Part shown: one piece after another, positions 8,364 to 16,411 of the stretch
How the letters are laid out: every line of letters begins with the position of its first letter
How positions within the stretch are numbered: position 1 is the stretch's first letter
Source of the DNA: Nannocystis sp.
Lineage (GTDB): Bacteria > Myxococcota_A > Polyangia > Nannocystales > Nannocystaceae
Length of the DNA stretch: 64,000 bases
Reading direction: 5' to 3'
NCBI RefSeq assembly: GCF_016714285.1
Contig: NZ_JADJNN010000014.1
Span: 1 to 64,000, forward strand
Translations under genes and position numbers: made by a program
Notes under the pieces: generated by a model
What the model was told of the DNA's origin: nothing
What the model saw: only the letters and a program-made list of their open reading frames with translations
Databases searched by the model: none

Positions 8364-11300
8364 ATGGCTGGCATGGCCGGGGACGAGGATGTCGCGCATG
8401 TGCTGGCGATCGCGCTGGGGTCTGGTGACGCGCAGGGGTACTCGGTGGTGGTCGAGGAGGACCTGCCGGGCACGCCGCTGCCGATCCGCGGCGAGGGGCG
8501 GCTGGTGATCGACTTGGCGGCGCTGCGGGCCTGCAGCACGCCGCGGGCGTATGGGCTGTTGCTCGGCGAGGCGCTGTTCGCCGGGCCGACGCTGGCGGCG
8601 TGGACGCGGGCGCGGGCCCGCGGGCGCGAGCGGCTGCACGTGGTGCTCGCCGTCGACGCGCCGGAGCTGCGGACGCTGCGGTGGGAGCGGCTGTGTGCGC
8701 CGCTCGGCGAGGGCTGGGACTTCGTGCGCTGCGACCAGCGCACGCCGTTCACGCTGCGGGTCGCCAGCGAGAGCGACCGGGTGTACGCGGCGCCGGTCGG
8801 CGAGGCGCCGCGGGTGCTGGTGCTGGTGACCAGCCCCACGGACCTCGCGGACTACGGGCTGGCGGCGTTCGACACGCTGGCGACGCTGCACGGGGTGCGC
8901 GAGGCGGTCGCGCCGTGGCCCTGCGATGTCCTGGCATTCGGGGTGCCGGAGGCGGTCGCGGAGCCGACGCTCGAGGGGCTGTGCGGGCAGCTGACGCGGC
9001 GGCGCTACGCGGCGGTGCACGTTGTGTGTCACGGGGCGGTGGTCGCGAGCACGGGCGAGACGGTGCTGTATCTGGCGGACGACGACGAGACGACCGCGGC
9101 GACGCCGGCGAGCAAGCTGCTGCGGCGGCTGGGTCGGCTGGGCGGCGAGGTCGGGCTGCCGCTGCTGTGGTTTTTGGGCGCGTGTGCCAGCGCGGCGCCG
9201 GAGGCCGAGGGGGCGCTGGGTGGGCTGGCGATGCGGCTTTGTCGCGAGCTCGGGGCGCCGGCCGTGGTGGCGATGAGCGAGCGGATCTCGATCGACACCG
9301 CCAACGCGCTGGGCGGGCCGTTCTACCGCCAGCTGCGGGCGCACGGGCTGGTCGACCTCGCGCTGGCGGAGGCCTGCTCGCAGGTGGCCGAGCGCGCCGA
9401 CCTGGTGGTGCCGGTGCTGCACGCCCGCGCGGCCGGGAGCCCGCTGTTCCCGGGGACAGGTCCCGAGGGACAGGTCGCAAAGGACAGCCCGAAGCTGGCC
9501 ATGGCGGCGGAGGCGGAGCTGTACTGCGAGGTCGCGCTGCCGATCTCGCTGGGCGATCGCTTCGTCGGGCGCGAGGGTGTGCTCGGCGAGCTGACGCGGC
9601 GGCAGGCGGCGGCGGGGTCGCGGCCAGTGGCGCTGGCGCTGGTGGCCGCGGGCGGGCAGGGCAAGACGCGGGTGGCGCTGGAGCTGCTGTGGCGTGAGCG
9701 CGGGCTGTACCCGGGCGGGGTGTTCTGGCTCGATGTGTCGGTGCCCGGGCGGATCGAGGCGGGGCAGCACGCGCTGCTGCGGCGGCTGCAGCCGGAGGCG
9801 CCGGCGCTGGCCGAGCTGAAGGCCGCGGGGGTGGACGTGGCGGCGCGTCTGGCCGCGGCGGCGCGGGCCCACGCGCCGGGGCAGGCGCAGCTGTGGGTGC
9901 TCGATCACCTGCCGGAGCCGGAGCCGGGGCAGGAGCTGCCGGCGCTGGGGCTCTTGTGCCCGCGCTGGGGCGAGGTCGCGGTGCTGCTGACCTCGAGGAT
10001 CCATCCGGGAGATCCGGAGCTCGAGGTGATCGAGCTCGGGCCGCTCGCCGACGAGGCCGGGGCGACGCTGCTGCTCGCGGGGCTGCCGGCGGGGGCGATG
10101 GCGGCGGAGGCGGCGATGGTGGTGGCGCGCTGGGTCGGTGGGCTGCCGATCGCGCTCGAGCTGCTGGCGCGCAGCCTCGACCTCGGCGACCTCTCGGCGG
10201 CGGAGCTGACGGCGATGATGCAGGCGGGTGGGGTGGCGCGGGCGCTCGACGAGACGCAGCAGGTGCTGCGCGCGGCCGGGGCGGCGGCCGGGATGTCGCC
10301 GATCGTGGAGAGCCTGCGGATCAGCTACTCGCGGCTGTCGCCGGCGGCGCAGGGGCTCGCGCGGCGGCTGGCGCAGTTCGGGCCGGAGCCGCTGCCGACG
10401 CTGCTGGTCAAGGCGCTCGGCGAGCCGGCGTCGCGGCTGGCCCGGGCGACGCTGGTCGGGCGCAGCTTCGTGACCGGGATCTCGGGCGAGGGCTTCGGGG
10501 TGATGCACCGCGTGCTGGCCGACTTCCTGCGCGGGCTGTGCGGGGCGGAGGAGCCGGCCGACGCCTGCAAGGCGCTGCTGGCGGTGTTGCCCGCGAACGA
10601 GGCGGTCGAGCCGCGCCGGCTCGAGCTGCTGGTGGGCGTCGCGGTGCACGCGGAGGCGCTGCTGGCTCGGGCGGCGCCGCTGGGGCGCGCGGGCATCGAT
10701 CTCGGGCTGCGCGTGGGGATGCTGTACAGCCGGCTGCAGCGTTATGGCGAGGCCGAGCCGCTGCAGCGGCGGGCGTACGCGCAGGCGCAGGCGAGCCTGG
10801 CGGCGGACGATCGGCTGCGCTTGACCGCGGAGGGCAACCTGGCGCTGACGCTGGCCTCGCTCGGCGCGCTGCAGGAGGCGCGGGGGCTGCAGGAGGCCAA
10901 CCTGCGCGCGTGGGAGGCGAGCGTCGGACCGGACGACGCGCACACGCTGGGCGCTCGCGGCAACCTGGCGATCACGCTGCAGCTGATGGGCGAGGTCGAG
11001 GCGGCGTACCTGCTGCACGCGGCGGTGGCCGAGGCGAACGCGCGGTGCTTCGGCGCCGACAGCCTGCAGGCGGCGCAGGCCGGGCTGGCCCTGGCCAGCG
11101 CGGAGCTGCAGCGCGGCGACGTGGCGGCGGCGATCCGGACGCAGGAGCGGGCGCTCGCGGGGCTTCGTCGATTGGCCGAGGCGGAGGGCTCGGCCGCGCT
11201 GGCGGCTGCGGTGCTGCAGGCGAGCGGGGTGCTGGCGCAGATGCAGCACGCGCAGGGCAACCTGCCGGCGGCGCGGTCGACGATCGAGGCGACGTTGACG

Positions 11301-12647
11301 GCGGCGCGGACGGTGTGGGCGGCCGACGCTCCGATGCTGTTACACATGCGTGAGACGCTGGCCGCGATCTTGCGCGACCTCGGGGACGTCGCGGGAGCGC
11401 GGGCCGAGTTCACGGAGATCCTGGCGGCGCTGCAGCGGGTGCTCGGGCCGGCCAACCCGCAGACGCTGACGACCCAGCTGGTCCTGGCCCAGCTGCTGCA
11501 CCGGGCGGGGGCCAACGCGGAGGCGCGGCCGCTGCTCGCGGAGGCGCTGGCGCAGGGCCGGCCGCGCATGGGCCTCGGCCACCCGCTGATGTTGATGGTG
11601 CTGATGACGCTGATGGACGTGGCCCAGCAGCTGGACGAGCTGCCGTGGGTGCACGCGCAGCTGCAAGCGGCGGTGGAGGAGCTGCGCGGGCAGCTGGCGC
11701 CGACGCGGTCGGAGCTGCTGGGCCTCGAGCAGCGCCTGGCCGACGTGCTCTCGCTGCTCGGCGACTCCGCGGGGGCGCGGACGCTGCAGGCCAACGTGCT
11801 GGCGCGCTGGGAGGGCAGCGCGGGGCCGCGGCACCCGGGCACGATCGGGGCCGCGGCCAGCCTGGCGATGATCGAGCTGCGGGGCGGGGCGCTGGCCGAG
11901 GCGCGGGCGTTGCTCGAACGTGTCCTTCGGGACAGCCGCGAGGTGTTCGGCGCGACCGGGGCCGACACCCTCACGGCGCAGCGCCAGCTGGCGGCGGTGT
12001 TGTATTCGCAGGGCGAGCTGGCGGCGGCGCGGCGCAATCAGCAAGAGGCGGCGGCCGGGCTGGCGATGCGGCTGGGGCCGGCGCACCCGGAGGCCCTGAT
12101 CGCGCGCTGCGAGCTGGGCGTGATGCTGGCGGCGGAGGGGTCGCTCGACGGCGCGGAGGCCTCGCTGATGCCGGCGCTGGCGGAGCTGGCGAAGCAGCTG
12201 CCGGCGGAGCACGCGGTGCTGATCGATCTGCGCGGCGAGGCGCTGCGCCTGCGGATCCGCCAGGGGCGGCTGGAGGAGGCGCGGACGCTGATGGCCACGC
12301 TGTGGCCGCAGGTGCAGGGCAAGCACGGGCCGGGCAGCGCCGAGGCGGTGAGCTTCGGGCTGCGGCTGGGTCAGGTGTTGCTGGCCGCGGGCGCGCCGGC
12401 CGACGCGGTGCCGTGGCTGCACGGTGCGCTCGCGCTGCTGATGCAGCTGCAGCCGGCGGACGAGGCGACGGTCGGCTGCGCGATGCTGCTGGCGACGGCG
12501 GTGGTGCAAGCGGGGGGTGACCCGGCGCTGGCGCGCGACGTGCTGACGCGGGCGGGCGAGCAGGTGCGCCAGCGGCTCGGCGCCGACCATCCCTTCGCGG
12601 CGCAGCTGGCCGGGCACGCGGCGGCGCTGGGTCTGGTGCCGTCGTGA
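8364..12647 (+). CDS. CHAT protease - NB-ARC (STAND) NTPase - TPR protein
   Basis: 1427 residues, one frame. (1) Residues about 120-340 form a CHAT (caspase-like) domain: VHVVCHGAV supplies the catalytic His223 and FLGACAS the catalytic Cys274, the expected caspase-clan dyad. (2) Residues about 395-690 form an NB-ARC/STAND NTPase: RFVGRE precedes the P-loop AAGGQGKT (Lys434), LWVLDHLP is in Walker B position and LLTSR in sensor position, with a helical domain after. (3) Residues about 770-1415 are TPRs of the kinesin-light-chain type, with a period near 42 residues (motifs like ARxLxExxL...LGxxHPxTL). In STAND proteins the repeats usually sense a ligand and the NTPase oligomerises to activate the effector, here a protease. 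The CHAT/NB-ARC linker (9445-9475) is encoded by two copies of the dispersed palindrome. No Shine-Dalgarno is obvious; ATG 8373 is an alternative. Domain identification is strong; a defence or death role is inference. Confidence 0.9.
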   Translation: MAGMAGDEDVAHVLAIALGSGDAQGYSVVVEEDLPGTPLPIRGEGRLVIDLAALRACSTPRAYGLLLGEALFAGPTLAAWTRARARGRERLHVVLAVDAPELRTLRWERLCAPLGEGWDFVRCDQRTPFTLRVASESDRVYAAPVGEAPRVLVLVTSPTDLADYGLAAFDTLATLHGVREAVAPWPCDVLAFGVPEAVAEPTLEGLCGQLTRRRYAAVHVVCHGAVVASTGETVLYLADDDETTAATPASKLLRRLGRLGGEVGLPLLWFLGACASAAPEAEGALGGLAMRLCRELGAPAVVAMSERISIDTANALGGPFYRQLRAHGLVDLALAEACSQVAERADLVVPVLHARAAGSPLFPGTGPEGQVAKDSPKLAMAAEAELYCEVALPISLGDRFVGREGVLGELTRRQAAAGSRPVALALVAAGGQGKTRVALELLWRERGLYPGGVFWLDVSVPGRIEAGQHALLRRLQPEAPALAELKAAGVDVAARLAAAARAHAPGQAQLWVLDHLPEPEPGQELPALGLLCPRWGEVAVLLTSRIHPGDPELEVIELGPLADEAGATLLLAGLPAGAMAAEAAMVVARWVGGLPIALELLARSLDLGDLSAAELTAMMQAGGVARALDETQQVLRAAGAAAGMSPIVESLRISYSRLSPAAQGLARRLAQFGPEPLPTLLVKALGEPASRLARATLVGRSFVTGISGEGFGVMHRVLADFLRGLCGAEEPADACKALLAVLPANEAVEPRRLELLVGVAVHAEALLARAAPLGRAGIDLGLRVGMLYSRLQRYGEAEPLQRRAYAQAQASLAADDRLRLTAEGNLALTLASLGALQEARGLQEANLRAWEASVGPDDAHTLGARGNLAITLQLMGEVEAAYLLHAAVAEANARCFGADSLQAAQAGLALASAELQRGDVAAAIRTQERALAGLRRLAEAEGSAALAAAVLQASGVLAQMQHAQGNLPAARSTIEATLTAARTVWAADAPMLLHMRETLAAILRDLGDVAGARAEFTEILAALQRVLGPANPQTLTTQLVLAQLLHRAGANAEARPLLAEALAQGRPRMGLGHPLMLMVLMTLMDVAQQLDELPWVHAQLQAAVEELRGQLAPTRSELLGLEQRLADVLSLLGDSAGARTLQANVLARWEGSAGPRHPGTIGAAASLAMIELRGGALAEARALLERVLRDSREVFGATGADTLTAQRQLAAVLYSQGELAAARRNQQEAAAGLAMRLGPAHPEALIARCELGVMLAAEGSLDGAEASLMPALAELAKQLPAEHAVLIDLRGEALRLRIRQGRLEEARTLMATLWPQVQGKHGPGSAEAVSFGLRLGQVLLAAGAPADAVPWLHGALALLMQLQPADEATVGCAMLLATAVVQAGGDPALARDVLTRAGEQVRQRLGADHPFAAQLAGHAAALGLVPS
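9445..9475 (+). repeat. two copies of the dispersed TGTCC-N4-GGACAGGT palindrome
   Basis: TGTTCCCGGGGACAGGT (one mismatch in the palindrome) is followed directly by a second copy, GTCCCGAGGGACAGGT. They sit in frame in the CHAT gene and encode the linker between the protease and NTPase domains (FPGTGPEGQV). Confidence 0.75.
11921..11934. repeat. perfect TGTCC-TTCG-GGACA palindrome
   Basis: A perfect five-base-arm palindrome with a TTCG centre inside the TPR region of the CHAT gene, coding VLRDS. It lacks the GGT tail, so it may be coincidence with ordinary codons. Confidence 0.4.
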
Positions 12648-12665
12648 GGCGGCAGCATGTGCGGG

Positions 12666-12679
12666 GTCGACCGGTCGAC
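12666..12679. other. 14-bp perfect palindrome between genes
   Basis: GTCGACCGGTCGAC is a perfect 14-base palindrome in the 64 bp gap between the CHAT gene stop and the next start. It could be an operator or part of a terminator, but sequence alone does not decide. Confidence 0.4.
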
Positions 12680-12711
12680 AGTCGCGGCGCTGCTGTGGTA
12701 CTCGCGAGCCC

Positions 12712-13623
12712 ATGATCCGCGCACGTATCTCGCTCGCACGTATCTCGCTGATGGCGGCCGCGCTCGCCGTGGCGCTGCCCTCCTGCGCCTCCACGCCCGA
12801 CACGATGGTGCTCGGCCTGCAGTATCAGCCGACCTCGCAGGTCGACACGACGAAGCTGCAGGGCGTGCCTCCGGTCAACCCGGCCGCGCGGGTGTGGATC
12901 AACCCGGTGATCGATCAGCACCCGGAGGGCAGCCAGATCGGGGTCTCGGAGGAGGAGGACAAGGCGCCGGTGTACTTCGGCGCGCAGGGCCTGCCGCCGG
13001 CGGACTTCGTGCGTGCGGCGGTCGCCTACGTGCTGCCGGCCTTCGGCGTGCCGGTGGCTGCGGATCCGCAGAGCTCGACCCACGTGCTCGAGCTGAAGAT
13101 GACCCGCTTTTGGACGATCGAGGGCAACGTGTACGAGTCGACGATCATGGTCAACGCGACCCTGGCCGACCGCACCGGCGCGGTGCTGTGGCAGTCGGCC
13201 GTCACCGGCGTGAACAAGCGCTGGGGTCGTTCGTTCGAGGCGCAGGCGTACATCAGCGTGTTTAGCGACGCGGCCCTCGACCTCGGCCAGCGCCTCGCGC
13301 TCGCGCTCCGCCAGCCCGGTCGCGGCGGGCGGCGCCGGCGGTCGCCGGCGGTCGGCGGCGGGTCGTCGGCGCGCGGCAGTCGGCCGTTGTCGGGGCAGGC
13401 GGTTGCGATCAGGGGCGAGGGCGGCTCGAGGCGGGCGCGCAGGTCCTCGTTCTCGGCCTCGGCGGCGACCAGGCGGGCGTGCAGGCCCTGGATCGCGGCC
13501 ATCGACACGCCGCTGGCGTCGAGCGGGAAGATCATGGTGTCGCTGTTCCACAGGCCGAAGGCGGCGTGGAAGTCCTGGGCCATCGGCCCGAGGTGGCGCA
13601 CGCCGGGCTCGTCCTTGCGGTAG
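12712..13623 (+). CDS. YajG-like lipoprotein (3' end uncertain)
   Basis: ATG 12712 opens a signal peptide ending in the lipobox LPSC, so a lipoprotein. The body (ARVWINPVIDQHPEGSQIG, then THVLELKMTRFWTIEGNVYESTIMV... as separate strands, then AVLWQSAVTG) has the strand pattern of the YajG/DUF4136-like lipoproteins: a short conserved opening strand and a repeated amphipathic strand with a final helix (DAALDLGQRLALAL). Convincing coding ends near 13320. Beyond that the frame is Arg/Ser/Gly-rich and antisense to the S74 lipoprotein gene on the other strand, so the natural stop has probably been lost by an indel around 13310-13400. Signal and fold class are reasonably sure; function is unknown. 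It follows the CHAT gene by 64 bp on the same strand. Confidence 0.65.
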   Translation: MIRARISLARISLMAAALAVALPSCASTPDTMVLGLQYQPTSQVDTTKLQGVPPVNPAARVWINPVIDQHPEGSQIGVSEEEDKAPVYFGAQGLPPADFVRAAVAYVLPAFGVPVAADPQSSTHVLELKMTRFWTIEGNVYESTIMVNATLADRTGAVLWQSAVTGVNKRWGRSFEAQAYISVFSDAALDLGQRLALALRQPGRGGRRRRSPAVGGGSSARGSRPLSGQAVAIRGEGGSRRARRSSFSASAATRRACRPWIAAIDTPLASSGKIMVSLFHRPKAAWKSWAIGPRWRTPGSSLR

Positions 13624-14180
13624 CGCCAGGTGCTGAGCGGGAGGGCGACGACGCGGCGCAGGACGTCGGCGGGGTCGATCGCGGCGAACTCGGTCTTGAG
13701 GTTGCGATCGCTTATCGGGCACATGTTGCTGCAGAACTCCTTGCCCGGCGGGACCGGGACGCCGGCGCAGCAGTCGAGGCCCTTGCAACACAGCGACCCC
13801 GGGTTGGCGCAGCTGTCGCCCTGGCCGACACACTGCTCACCGCCGCTGCTGCCACCGCCGCTGCTGTCGCCGCCGCTGCTGCTGTCGGTGGTGGTGCCGA
13901 CGGTGGTGGTACCGACGGTGGTGGTGCCGACGGTGGTGGTTTCGGGCTCGCCGGTGCTCGCGGGGGCGCCGGTGCTCGCGCTGTCGGAGCCGCTGCCGCC
14001 GGTCGAGCCGGCGCTGCTGGTGGCGGGCTGGCCGGTGCTCTCGCTGGTGGCCGCGCCGGTGCTGGCGGACGCGCCGCTGGAGCTGCCGTCGCTGTCGCTG
14101 GTCTTGCCGCCGCCGCCGCAGGCGACCGTGAGGAGCAAGGTGAGGAGGGGGAGGAGGGGGCGCTGTACGGGTAAGGTCAT
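13026..14180 (-). CDS. lipoprotein with C-terminal Peptidase_S74-type chaperone domain (3' end uncertain)
   Basis: ATG 14180 has a GGAG Shine-Dalgarno six bases upstream. The signal peptide ends in the lipobox TVAC; a Gly/Ser/Thr linker follows, including three VGTTT repeats from a 15-bp tandem repeat near 13893-13945. Then a small Cys cluster (CVGQGDSC, SLCCKGLDCC) and a domain starting SDRNLKTEFAAID with LPLSTWRYRKD and HLGPMAQDF. These are the hallmark motifs of the Peptidase_S74 / intramolecular chaperone autoprocessing domain best known from phage tail spikes and endosialidases. It ends in a coiled coil (LVAAEAENEDLRARL) near 13420. The frame then continues antisense to the YajG-like gene to 13026, which is not believable as protein; the true end is probably near 13400. 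In phage proteins the domain trimerises the fibre and then cleaves itself off. Confidence 0.7.
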   Translation of the reverse strand: MTLPVQRPLLPLLTLLLTVACGGGGKTSDSDGSSSGASASTGAATSESTGQPATSSAGSTGGSGSDSASTGAPASTGEPETTTVGTTTVGTTTVGTTTDSSSGGDSSGGGSSGGEQCVGQGDSCANPGSLCCKGLDCCAGVPVPPGKEFCSNMCPISDRNLKTEFAAIDPADVLRRVVALPLSTWRYRKDEPGVRHLGPMAQDFHAAFGLWNSDTMIFPLDASGVSMAAIQGLHARLVAAEAENEDLRARLEPPSPLIATACPDNGRLPRADDPPPTAGDRRRRPPRPGWRSASARRWPRSRAASLNTLMYACASNERPQRLFTPVTADCHSTAPVRSARVALTMIVDSYTLPSIVQKRVIFSSSTWVELCGSAATGTPKAGST

Positions 14181-14221
14181 GGTGGCTCCGGTGGAAGAAG
14201 GGCGATCGGGAGGGGGCGAGC

Positions 14222-15631
14222 GTGGCATCATCCGCCGCGCGCATGTCGACCCACGTCCTTTACGTCGCCCCATTCTACAGCGCCAACATCCTGCAATGTC
14301 TCGCCGCGCTCAATTCGCTGGCGGATGTGCGGGTCGGGCTTATCACCCACGAGCCGATCGATCGCCTCCCCGAACGCTACCGTTCCACGATCGCGGGGCA
14401 CTACCAGATCGCGGACTGCCTCGACGCCGAGCAGCTCGGCGCCGCGGCGCTGGCGTTCAAGCGCGACTGGGGCCGCGTCGACCGCCTGATCGGTTTTCTC
14501 GAACAGATGCAGGTGCCGCTGGCGGCGGCCCGCGACCGCGTGGGCATCCCCGGGATGAGCGAGGCGGTTGCGCACAACTTTCGCGAGAAGAACCAGATGA
14601 AGAAGGTGCTGCGTGCGGCGGGCCTGCCGGTGGCCCCGCAGGCGCTGCTCGGTTCGGCCGAGCAGGCGCGCCGCTTCGTCGCCGAGGTCGGATATCCGGT
14701 CGTGCTCAAGCCGCCGGCGGGGCTCGGCTCGAAGGGGACGGTGCGGGTGGTCGACGACGAGGGCCTGGAGGCCGCGCTGGCGGCCCTGTTCGTGACCCCC
14801 TCGAACCCGGCGCAGGCCGAGGCGTTCGTGAAGGGCGAGGAGCACACCTTCGAGACGATCACGATCGACGGCAGGCCGGTGTGGCACTCGTCGAGCTACT
14901 ATCTGCCGGGTCCGCTCGAGGTGCTCGAGAACCCGTGGATGCAATATTGCGTGCTGTTGCCGCGCGAGCAGCTGCAGCCGCACGCGGCGGCGTTTCGCCC
15001 GATCAACGTCGCGGCCCTGACCGCGCTCGGCATGGGCACCGGGATGTCGCATATGGAGTGGTTCCTGCGCAAGGACGGCTCACCCGTGATCAGCGAGGTC
15101 GGGGCGCGCCCGCCCGGTGTGCACCTGATGCCGATGATGGGGATGGCCCACGACGTCGATATGTGGGCCAAGTGGATCGAGCTGATGGTGTTCGACCGCT
15201 TCGAGGTGCCGGAGCGCCGCTACGCCTGCGGCGCGGCGTTCTTCCGCGGCCAGGGCCGCGGCCAGATGGTGACGGCGGTCGAGGGCGTCGACGCGGCGCA
15301 GGAGCAGGTCGGCAAGTACGTGGTCGACGCGCGCCTGCCCAAGGTCGGCCAGCCGCGGGCGTCGGGCTATGAGGGCGAGGGCTACGCGGTGGTCAAGGCG
15401 CCGACGACGGCGCTGGTGGTCGAGGCGCTGCGCGGGCTGGTGAAGAATGTGCGCGTGGTGATGGGGGTAGGAGCGGAACGATCGGTGGTGCGGGCGACGT
15501 CGCCCGCCGAGCCGGATGTCCGGAAGGGCCTCGCCCTCAACACGGCCTACACCGGGGGGCGCGGACTGGCATTCGCGGTTGGGCGCGTGGCGACCCTGGG
15601 CCCCTGGGGCGCGACATGGCATTCGCGGTAA
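14222..15631 (+). CDS. ATP-grasp superfamily ligase
   Basis: 469 residues from GTG 14222, which has GGGAGGGGG six bases upstream; ATG 14243 lacks a ribosome-binding site. The N-terminal 95 residues are a Rossmann-like pre-ATP-grasp domain. The ATP-grasp core runs from about residue 115 to 320: YPVVLKPPAGLGSKGT is the ATP-binding strand-loop and VISEVGARPPG carries the Mg-binding Glu region. Such enzymes join a carboxylate to an amine or thiol through an acyl-phosphate. The closest pattern is the carbamoyl-phosphate-synthase-like amino-acid ligase group; the substrate is unknown. The normal fold ends near VVMGVG (about 15470). The last 50 residues come from a duplicated stretch (15567-15650) and may be a run-on caused by loss of the original stop. 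Divergent from the S74 lipoprotein with only 41 bp between starts. Confidence 0.85.
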   Translation: MASSAARMSTHVLYVAPFYSANILQCLAALNSLADVRVGLITHEPIDRLPERYRSTIAGHYQIADCLDAEQLGAAALAFKRDWGRVDRLIGFLEQMQVPLAAARDRVGIPGMSEAVAHNFREKNQMKKVLRAAGLPVAPQALLGSAEQARRFVAEVGYPVVLKPPAGLGSKGTVRVVDDEGLEAALAALFVTPSNPAQAEAFVKGEEHTFETITIDGRPVWHSSSYYLPGPLEVLENPWMQYCVLLPREQLQPHAAAFRPINVAALTALGMGTGMSHMEWFLRKDGSPVISEVGARPPGVHLMPMMGMAHDVDMWAKWIELMVFDRFEVPERRYACGAAFFRGQGRGQMVTAVEGVDAAQEQVGKYVVDARLPKVGQPRASGYEGEGYAVVKAPTTALVVEALRGLVKNVRVVMGVGAERSVVRATSPAEPDVRKGLALNTAYTGGRGLAFAVGRVATLGPWGATWHSR

Positions 15632-15650
15632 TGGGCGCGTGGGGACCCTG
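15567..15650. repeat. imperfect direct repeat at the 3' end of the ATP-grasp gene
   Basis: A 32-34 bp unit beginning TGGCATTCGCGGT and ending GACCCTG occurs at 15567-15598 and again at 15617-15650, offset by 50 bp. The first copy is coding and the second spans the stop codon at 15629-15631. Confidence 0.85.
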
Positions 15651-15664
15651 TGTGGAGATACTGG

Positions 15665-16411
15665 CTACCGCCTCCGGTAGCTCAGGCGGTAGCGGATAGG
15701 TGTCTTCAGGCGGTCACCCTCGATGGTGGTCGAGGCGGTGAGATGGGCGCCGTCGTCGCTGAGGATGAAGGTGTTCGTCGTGGTGCCGCGCTCGCCGTGG
15801 ATCGTCTCGACCAGCTTCGACACGCTGGCGAGGTGGTGCTTGACCTTGGCGCTGCGGCCGTCGCGGGTGACGGTGACGGCCGGGCCGTCCAGGGTCGTGC
15901 GAATGCTGGTGTCTCGACGGATGATCGTGGTCTTGCCGCCGGCGTATTCGATGGTGATCGTCGGGACCACCGGGTCGCGCTCCGCGAGCTTGCGGCGGGC
16001 CAGGCTGCGGGAGATCAGGTCGAGGTCGGCGAGGGCTGCGTCGATCGCCGCGTGGGCGGCCTTGCGTTGCGCCTCGCCGCCGGAATAGGCGAAGACGCCG
16101 ACGAAGCGCTCGATCGCGGGGGGCGCTGGCGGGGCGGGAGCTGGCGGGGATTCGGGCGCGGCGGTGGTGGTGGGCGCGGGCGCAGGGACCTCGTCGGGTG
16201 CGAGGTCTTGCGGTGGTGGTTCCGGCGCGGACGGAGGGACCGTCGCGGACGTTGTGGCGGGCTCGGGAGGGACCGCGGGCGTCACCGTCTCCGGAGGGGT
16301 CGCAGGCGCGGCGGGCTCGTGCGCGCGGCAGCCAGCGAGCGTTGCCACGAGCGACGCGACCAACGGGGCGAAGTTTCGCATGGGCACACGATCGCGGTAC
16401 GTCGGTTTCAT
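15665..16411 (-). CDS. Pro-rich lipoprotein, last gene of the ATPase/DUF4276 operon
   Basis: 248 residues from ATG 16411, whose ATGA overlaps the DUF4276 stop by four bases; ATG 16381 (MRNFAPLV) is the alternative start. A signal peptide ends in the lipobox LAGC. Residues about 30-100 are a Pro/Ala/Glu/Thr linker (a typical periplasm-spanning spacer). The C-terminal 150 residues (from IERFVGVFAYSGGE to YRLSYRRR) contain a helical start and then beta strands (TITIEYAGGKTTIIRRD, TTTNTFILSDDGAHLTA), with no motif I can name. The four-base overlap argues for co-translation with the DUF4276 gene, although the product would be outside the cytoplasm. The last codons include an inverted repeat GCTACCGCC...GGCGGTAGC (15664-15692) that may also serve as terminator. 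Confidence 0.75.
   Translation of the reverse strand: MKPTYRDRVPMRNFAPLVASLVATLAGCRAHEPAAPATPPETVTPAVPPEPATTSATVPPSAPEPPPQDLAPDEVPAPAPTTTAAPESPPAPAPPAPPAIERFVGVFAYSGGEAQRKAAHAAIDAALADLDLISRSLARRKLAERDPVVPTITIEYAGGKTTIIRRDTSIRTTLDGPAVTVTRDGRSAKVKHHLASVSKLVETIHGERGTTTNTFILSDDGAHLTASTTIEGDRLKTPIRYRLSYRRR

Noticed and set aside
8046..11249. 1067-codon minus frame antisense to the CHAT gene
   Set aside because: Low-complexity His/Arg/Gln/Pro translation typical of GC-rich shadow frames.
9893..11353. 486-codon second plus frame inside the CHAT gene
   Set aside because: Gly/Ala/Arg-only composition; the main frame carries P-loop and TPRs.
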